The notes beneath the pieces were generated by a model. That model saw only the letters and a program-made list of their open reading frames with translations, did no database searches and was not told the DNA's origin. A program made the translations under genes and the position numbers. From contig CM025849.1 in the NCBI GenBank assembly GCA_003952965.2, positions 29,382,464-29,446,463 of the forward strand: a DNA stretch of 64,000 nucleotides, written 5' to 3'. Below, piece after piece: positions 60,601 to 64,000 of the stretch; position 1 is the stretch's first letter; every line of letters begins with the position of its first letter. The stretch comes from Morella rubra (Eukaryota; Streptophyta; Magnoliopsida; Fagales; Myricaceae).

Positions 60601-61901
60601 AAAACATCATCGAAAAAAAACAAACTACGAAAACATCAACCCTCTGCCAATAGTTTGGCATACAGAATGTTAAAGAGCACGACTTTGCTAATCTATATGT
60701 GCAGTAGCAGCCAAACCTAACTGGGCATTTAAATGAAGTTAAAATATTCCACTTAATTTAAGCATAATGGAAGATGACCATATTATGGGTCTTACAACAG
60801 CTGACATCTAGCCTATTAAGGTAATGAGAAATACATGGCCTAGAAGGACAGGATATTTCAGAGGTTCAATGAACCTTATTGTCAACGAAATTGAGAATGA
60901 GATTGGATAGTTCCTATACTCTTTTACAAGTTCAAGAACCAAACAGCCATCCTGCTTTTGATTTTGGAATACTGCTGTATTTGCACAATGAGGAGTAATA
61001 CCAATGTTTAACATAATATTTGGAGAACGGGAACATATGCAAGACTAGGGCTGAACAAAACCGGACCGCAGACCAGACCGGACCACAACACCGGACCGGA
61101 TTTGCGGTCCGGTCCGGTCTTGTTTGTGTAAATCCGGTCCGGTCCGGACCTTTTGTAAATCCGGTCCGAACTGGACCGGACTGCATTTATTAATATAAAT
61201 AAAAAAAAATATTTTTTTATATTTTTTAATACAAATTACAAACTTAAAAAGTTTAGTTTTAACTTAAACTAAAACTCTGCATTTTGACATGCCCTTCCTC
61301 CTTCGAAATTAACCTAAAAAATATGAAAAAAAATGAAAAAAAAATGAAACCGGTCCTACCATTTATGTACAACCAGAAATCCGGTCCAGTCCGGTCTGGT
61401 CCAAAAAACCGAACCGGATTTCCGGTTGTGCAGCCCTATGCATGACACAGAATGCTCTGGCTTTTTGTTAAGGTTAATAAATATATGCTGATGAAGAACA
61501 ATATGATTATAGACATATTACCATGCTCGATTAGGGTTGGGGGCATTACATAGTATCTAATTTGATTGTTATCAAGCCAACCAATGATTACCTTTGTCAA
61601 GCATTTAGCAAAATAAATAGGGTGACCCAAGGTAGAAGTCTCCGGCCTTCCCCAGTCCACTGAAATGTCAATCACCTCAGAATCCACTACCTATTTAATC
61701 CCAAAAGAGCATATGATAAAGTAACTCCAAACAACCAAGAAGCAAAAATAAGCTTATCATATTCATTACAGAAACCAAGCATCAATTATTGCTGACCTCG
61801 AAAAACTCATCTTCAAAAAGGTTTTCATCACCAAAAATGTTGTGTTCAGCAGCTTTTTTTCTGCACTCATAAACTGGCATTTCCATTCCAATCAAAGCAT
61901 T
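51637..61901 (-). CDS. At3g49140-like plastid protein, 5' partial
   Basis: Seven exons on the minus strand: 61901-61797, 61690-61592, 60354-60201, 55994-55885, 55651-55502, 53345-53250 and 51747-51637. Phases all match, giving 274 residues to the stop; earlier exons lie beyond the window. The joined protein includes HPIYFAKCLTK, GVSIVGCLRPAFADEEPYIR, YRLEILRIELFSVYGVQ, VERFSEKGISCNVALKALCK, GAHLIGVDSLGMDVRV and ...QQLLFPRSRRKK. From memory of the family I match this to Arabidopsis At3g49140-type proteins, annotated as plastid proteins related to FMN-binding split-barrel (pyridoxamine-oxidase-like) or GluTR-binding proteins; the biochemical role is not established. The intron after VYGVQ starts with GC. 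The introns hold a TRIM-like element, a LINE fragment and MITEs. Confidence 0.8.
53723..53880 (+). repeat. 78-bp tandem duplication
   Basis: GATTCTGTCAGAAACAATTG through CTACCATTCTG is present twice head to tail (53723 and 53801), with small indels, in an intron of the At3g49140-like gene. Confidence 0.85.
54036..54088 (+). repeat. (GT)n and poly-G tracts
   Basis: A (GT)n microsatellite followed after about 15 bases by a run of nine or ten G, in an intron. Confidence 0.85.
54470..54904 (+). mobile_element. TRIM-like miniature LTR element
   Basis: Two direct terminal repeats. The left repeat (54470-54664) runs TGTAACGACCCAAG...GGGACTTGGGGTTACA, with TG...CA ends. The right repeat (about 54746-54904) is a diverged and shortened copy. 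Between them are only about 80 bp (CTGACGTCTCGTCAGGACTT...CCGCTTTGATAC) with no coding capacity. This layout fits a terminal-repeat retrotransposon in miniature. The right end is eroded and the target duplication is not clear. Confidence 0.55.
55883..55884 (-). other. Non-canonical GC splice donor
   Basis: The exon ending VYGVQ (…GTTCAG) is followed by GCATGT rather than GT. The next acceptor (TTTGCAG) at 55652 joins it in phase 0 to YEISLQDFQDAE. The nearest GT (inside GGGGTTCAG) would delete VQ. GC-AG introns make up about 1% of plant introns and CAG|GC is their usual context. Confidence 0.7.
56160..57995 (+). mobile_element. LINE ORF2 fragment, copy B (different lineage)
   Basis: A decayed reverse-transcriptase region in an intron of the At3g49140-like gene, antisense to it. 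In order: LVDEKRAVKEYIKLR, SRVQWLNLGDGNTSFFFNSI, DDKAPGLDGFNSKFFKLMWD, a DFCPISCCNTVYKCITKILA block, palm motif A (CALKVDLMKAYDTVRW), SMFILLKTILKS and AMVKHLWNLVTDDNISVWTNW. It has several stops, an internal partial repeat (57174-57260) and a 35-bp tandem duplication. Both the endonuclease end and the 3' end are missing. It differs clearly from LINE copies A and C where they overlap. Confidence 0.8.
57514..57583 (+). repeat. 35-bp tandem duplication in LINE B
   Basis: TGGGGTAACCTCTCAGTCAG plus GTACCAGGGAGTCCC occurs twice in tandem with one difference. Confidence 0.9.
57996..59272. other. Intron sequence, nothing recognised
   Basis: Part of the long third-to-fourth exon intron of the At3g49140-like gene. 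Short ORFs only (up to 114 aa), no domain seen. Confidence 0.4.
59273..59450. mobile_element. PIF/Harbinger-like MITE, 178 bp
   Basis: Ends GGAGACATTCGTTTTGGT and the reverse complement of ACCAAAACGAACATCCCC are inverted repeats, flanked by TAA on both sides (59270-59272 and 59451-59453). AT-rich interior. A degenerate relative lies at 33291-33470. Confidence 0.75.
61046..61438. mobile_element. hAT-type MITE, 393 bp, CCGGTCC-rich
   Basis: Terminal inverted repeats TAGGGCTG(A/C)ACAA at both ends, with an 8-bp target duplication differing at one base: TGCAAGAC (61038-61045) and TGCATGAC (61439-61446). Both subterminal regions are packed with CCGGTCCGGT-type motifs; the centre is AT-rich. Non-autonomous. 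It lies in an intron of the At3g49140-like gene. Confidence 0.88.
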
Positions 61902-62067
61902 CTGCAAACTCATAATGCAATGATATTAGAAAGTCTGTCATGAAATATGTTCCATATAATAAACCACAGAAAAGGACAATCAAGCATGATGGAAAAGTAA
62001 ACCAAATGCTTTGTGTGTGCTTGCGAGCAAGTGTAGACATATTAAAAAGAATAACTAGTACAACTAC
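61902..62067. other. Intron of At3g49140-like gene
   Basis: Sequence upstream of the first exon seen in this window; no further exon of the gene was found to the right before 64000. Confidence 0.4.
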
Positions 62068-62378
62068 GGCCATGTTTGCAAACCGAGATTTTCTAATAAT
62101 TTTGGGTACGTTGTGAAAATTGAGGTATATTAGAGTTTTATTAGATTTTGAGAGAAAGTAGTGAAAAGTAGAATTTTGTAGGAGTTTGTAAAAAAGTGAA
62201 GAGAGGGATAATTTGAACGAATTTTTTATATTTATTGTAATAGAAAGAGATGATTGATGGGCAAAGAGAAATGATGATTTTGAAGTTTTTTTATTATTAT
62301 TTTCTTCACCAAAATTTTGAGTTAGTTATGTGTGCAAATGAGAATTTTGGCCAAAAATCTTGGTTTGTAAACATGCCC
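62068..62378. mobile_element. PIF/Harbinger (Tourist-like) MITE, 311 bp
   Basis: The left end GGCCATGTTTGCAAACCGAG and the reverse complement of the right end, GGGCATGTTTACAAACCAAG, are inverted repeats, and pairing continues into ATTTT...CCAAAA. It is flanked by the 3-bp repeat TAC (62065-62067 and 62379-62381). Non-coding. Confidence 0.75.
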
Positions 62379-62566
62379 TACATATATTCTCAAATTATCA
62401 GCGAAACCTTGGGCGTATGTTATATATCTTCTCTTGCTCTCATAAGGTTTTTGTTATCATGTCTTTTTTTTGGTATTGCAACAGAGATAACTTTACAAAA
62501 TAGTGCTTTTCTACAATTCATGCAAGCATCTCAGCATGTTTTGACATATAACCTAATTTTACAAAG

Positions 62567-63890
62567 GGGGGAAGGACCTCCTTGATCAAATCTACTCTTT
62601 CTAGTCTCCCAACTTACTTTTTGTCTCTCTTTCCAATCCCTATTGCGGTGGCAAATAGATTGAAAAAGTTACAAAGGGATTTTCTGTAGGGTAGTGATAG
62701 GGATGTGCATAAGTATCACCTTATTAATTGGGCGAAGGTTTGTTCCCTTATCAAACATGAAGGGTTGGGGTTAAGGCAGCTCCCTTTTTCTACAAAGCTT
62801 TATTAGGAAAATGGTTGTGATGATTTGCAATGGAGAGGGACAGCTTATAGAGGAATGTTATTATGGAGAAGTACAGCTGTGAGGTGGGTGATTGGAGAAC
62901 TTTTGAGTTCCATGGCTCTTATAGTGTGAGTCTTTGGAAGCACATCAGTAATGGATAGACCTTCTTCTACAAGAACATTCATTTTGTAGTGGGTTGTGGT
63001 CTCAGAATTCGTTTTTGGCATGACCAGTGGCGTGGAAGGAGACCTTTGAAGTGTGTTTTTCCTCTTCTCTTTTTATTTGCCCAATGTAAAGATGCTATGG
63101 TAGCAGATTGTTTGGAGGGAGATTCCAGCTTTGGGGCCTGGAATGTTCAATTTGTCAGGACTACTAACGACAAGGAGTTGGGAGAATTCTCAGCTTTCTT
63201 CTCCTTACTTTACTCCAATGTCTTTAGGAGAAGGGATGATGACAAGCTGCTTTGGTCCAATAGCTTTCTCAGTGAAGTCAATGTATGGGCTCCTTGTGGG
63301 CGAGTCTGCAGTGTCATTTCCTTGGCGTCAGATTTGGAGGACCTTTGCTCCCTCAAGAGTCTCTTTCTTTGTGTGGGAGACTACTCATGGGAAAGTGTTG
63401 ACGATAGAGAACTTAAGGAGGAGGGGCTTATGTTTGATTGATTGGTGCTATCTCTGCAGGAGTGATGGGAAATCTGTGGATCATATCCTTCATCATTGCT
63501 CGGTTGCTAGAGATTTGTGGTTATATATGCTTTGTATTTTGAATTATTCCTAGGCTATGCCTATGAGGGTTGCTGATGTTTTGAGATGTTGGAAGAGAAA
63601 GTATGATAGTCCACTGGCTTTGGCAGTTTGGAGGTTGATCCCTTCTTGCATTTGGTGGTGTCTTTGGAGGGATAGAAATGGTCATTGCTTTTAAGAATTG
63701 GCCTCGTCTTTGGAGGGTTTGAGGAGCAAGTTGTTGTTCTCTCTTTTTTTATGGGCTAATACGGTTTTGGGCTTTCCTTTCTTAGATTATCCGGATTTTC
63801 TATGTTTTTTAGCTTGTATGGTTTGGGTGTTTCAGTATAGTCTTTTGTACTGTCACACTTCTTTAATAAAGCTCATCTTAGTTATCAAAA
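62567..63890 (+). mobile_element. 5'-truncated LINE, copy C
   Basis: Starts abruptly inside ORF2 ([20 protein letters not shown]) and runs through the zinc-binding region ([27 protein letters not shown], then WCYLCRSDGKSVDHILHHC) and the C-terminus (IWWCLWRDRNGHCF) to a 3' UTR with AATAAA (63866) and a short A-run (63885-63890). It is the same family as LINE A in the PMT intron, shown by co-linear, similar translation. Several stops and frameshifts. 5' truncation is typical of target-primed reverse transcription. No target duplication identified. Confidence 0.85.
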
Positions 63891-64000
63891 AACCAATTGC
63901 AGTCACATTGCAATGTTATATATCCTAGTTCCTACCAAATGTCTCTTTGATCACTTTCTAAGGCTTTCTTATAAGTTGCGTGGTTGACGGGTTTCCTATA
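63891..64000. other. Window end, nothing recognised
   Basis: No exon or element seen. The 5' exons of the At3g49140-like gene are expected further right. Confidence 0.4.

Noticed and set aside
1..64000. CRISPR arrays, operons, tRNA or rRNA genes, organelle insertions
   Set aside because: None seen: repeats lack CRISPR spacing, genes are intron-split, and no tRNA or rRNA fold or sequence was recognised by eye. A tRNAscan-SE run could still reveal a tRNA I missed.

Overview
This is nuclear DNA from a flowering plant, most likely a woody eudicot; I cannot name the genus. The evidence is AT-rich intergenic DNA, genes split by GT-AG introns, plant-only protein families (plant defensin, PMT-type methyltransferase, an At3g49140-like plastid protein), and plant-type LINE, hAT, Mutator, PIF/Harbinger, CACTA and LTR elements. 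There are no operons, CRISPR arrays or bacterial signals.

Layout. 1-6.0 kb is repeat DNA: a cluster of GATCGATCG palindromes, a copia-like solo LTR (minus strand), a Mutator-type MITE with a perfect 9-bp target duplication, and a decayed CACTA element. 6.0-20.2 kb is an array of three diverged tandem units, each carrying a plant defensin copy. Copy 1 is dead (stop codon, no ATG), copy 2 is intact (two exons, 82 aa), and copy 3 keeps only exon 2. The third unit is split by a 5.9 kb hAT element (8-bp TSD ATATCAGG). That element carries a nested gypsy-like LTR, which itself contains a copia-like solo LTR, plus a captured piece of a plasma-membrane H+-ATPase gene.

20.7-31.9 kb (minus strand) is a complete six-exon PMT-family putative methyltransferase gene. 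Its fourth intron is 6.3 kb long because a nearly full-length, decayed LINE sits in it. 31.9-42.6 kb is intergenic with microsatellites, MITEs and a probable solo LTR. 42.7-50.5 kb (plus strand) is a complete eleven-exon SLC35F/DUF914 membrane transporter gene. 51.6-61.9 kb (minus strand, 5' end beyond the window) holds seven exons of an At3g49140-like gene. It is made of short exons that no long ORF reveals, includes a likely GC-AG intron, and has transposons in its introns. The window ends in a 5'-truncated LINE of the same family as the one in the PMT gene.

The three house genes are unrelated in function: Golgi-type methylation, small-molecule transport and a plastid protein. The most notable biology is the decaying defensin cluster with an extra conserved cysteine, and the hAT element that carries host gene sequence. 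All exon structures were worked out by hand from splice signals, reading phase and family conservation; no database search was run.
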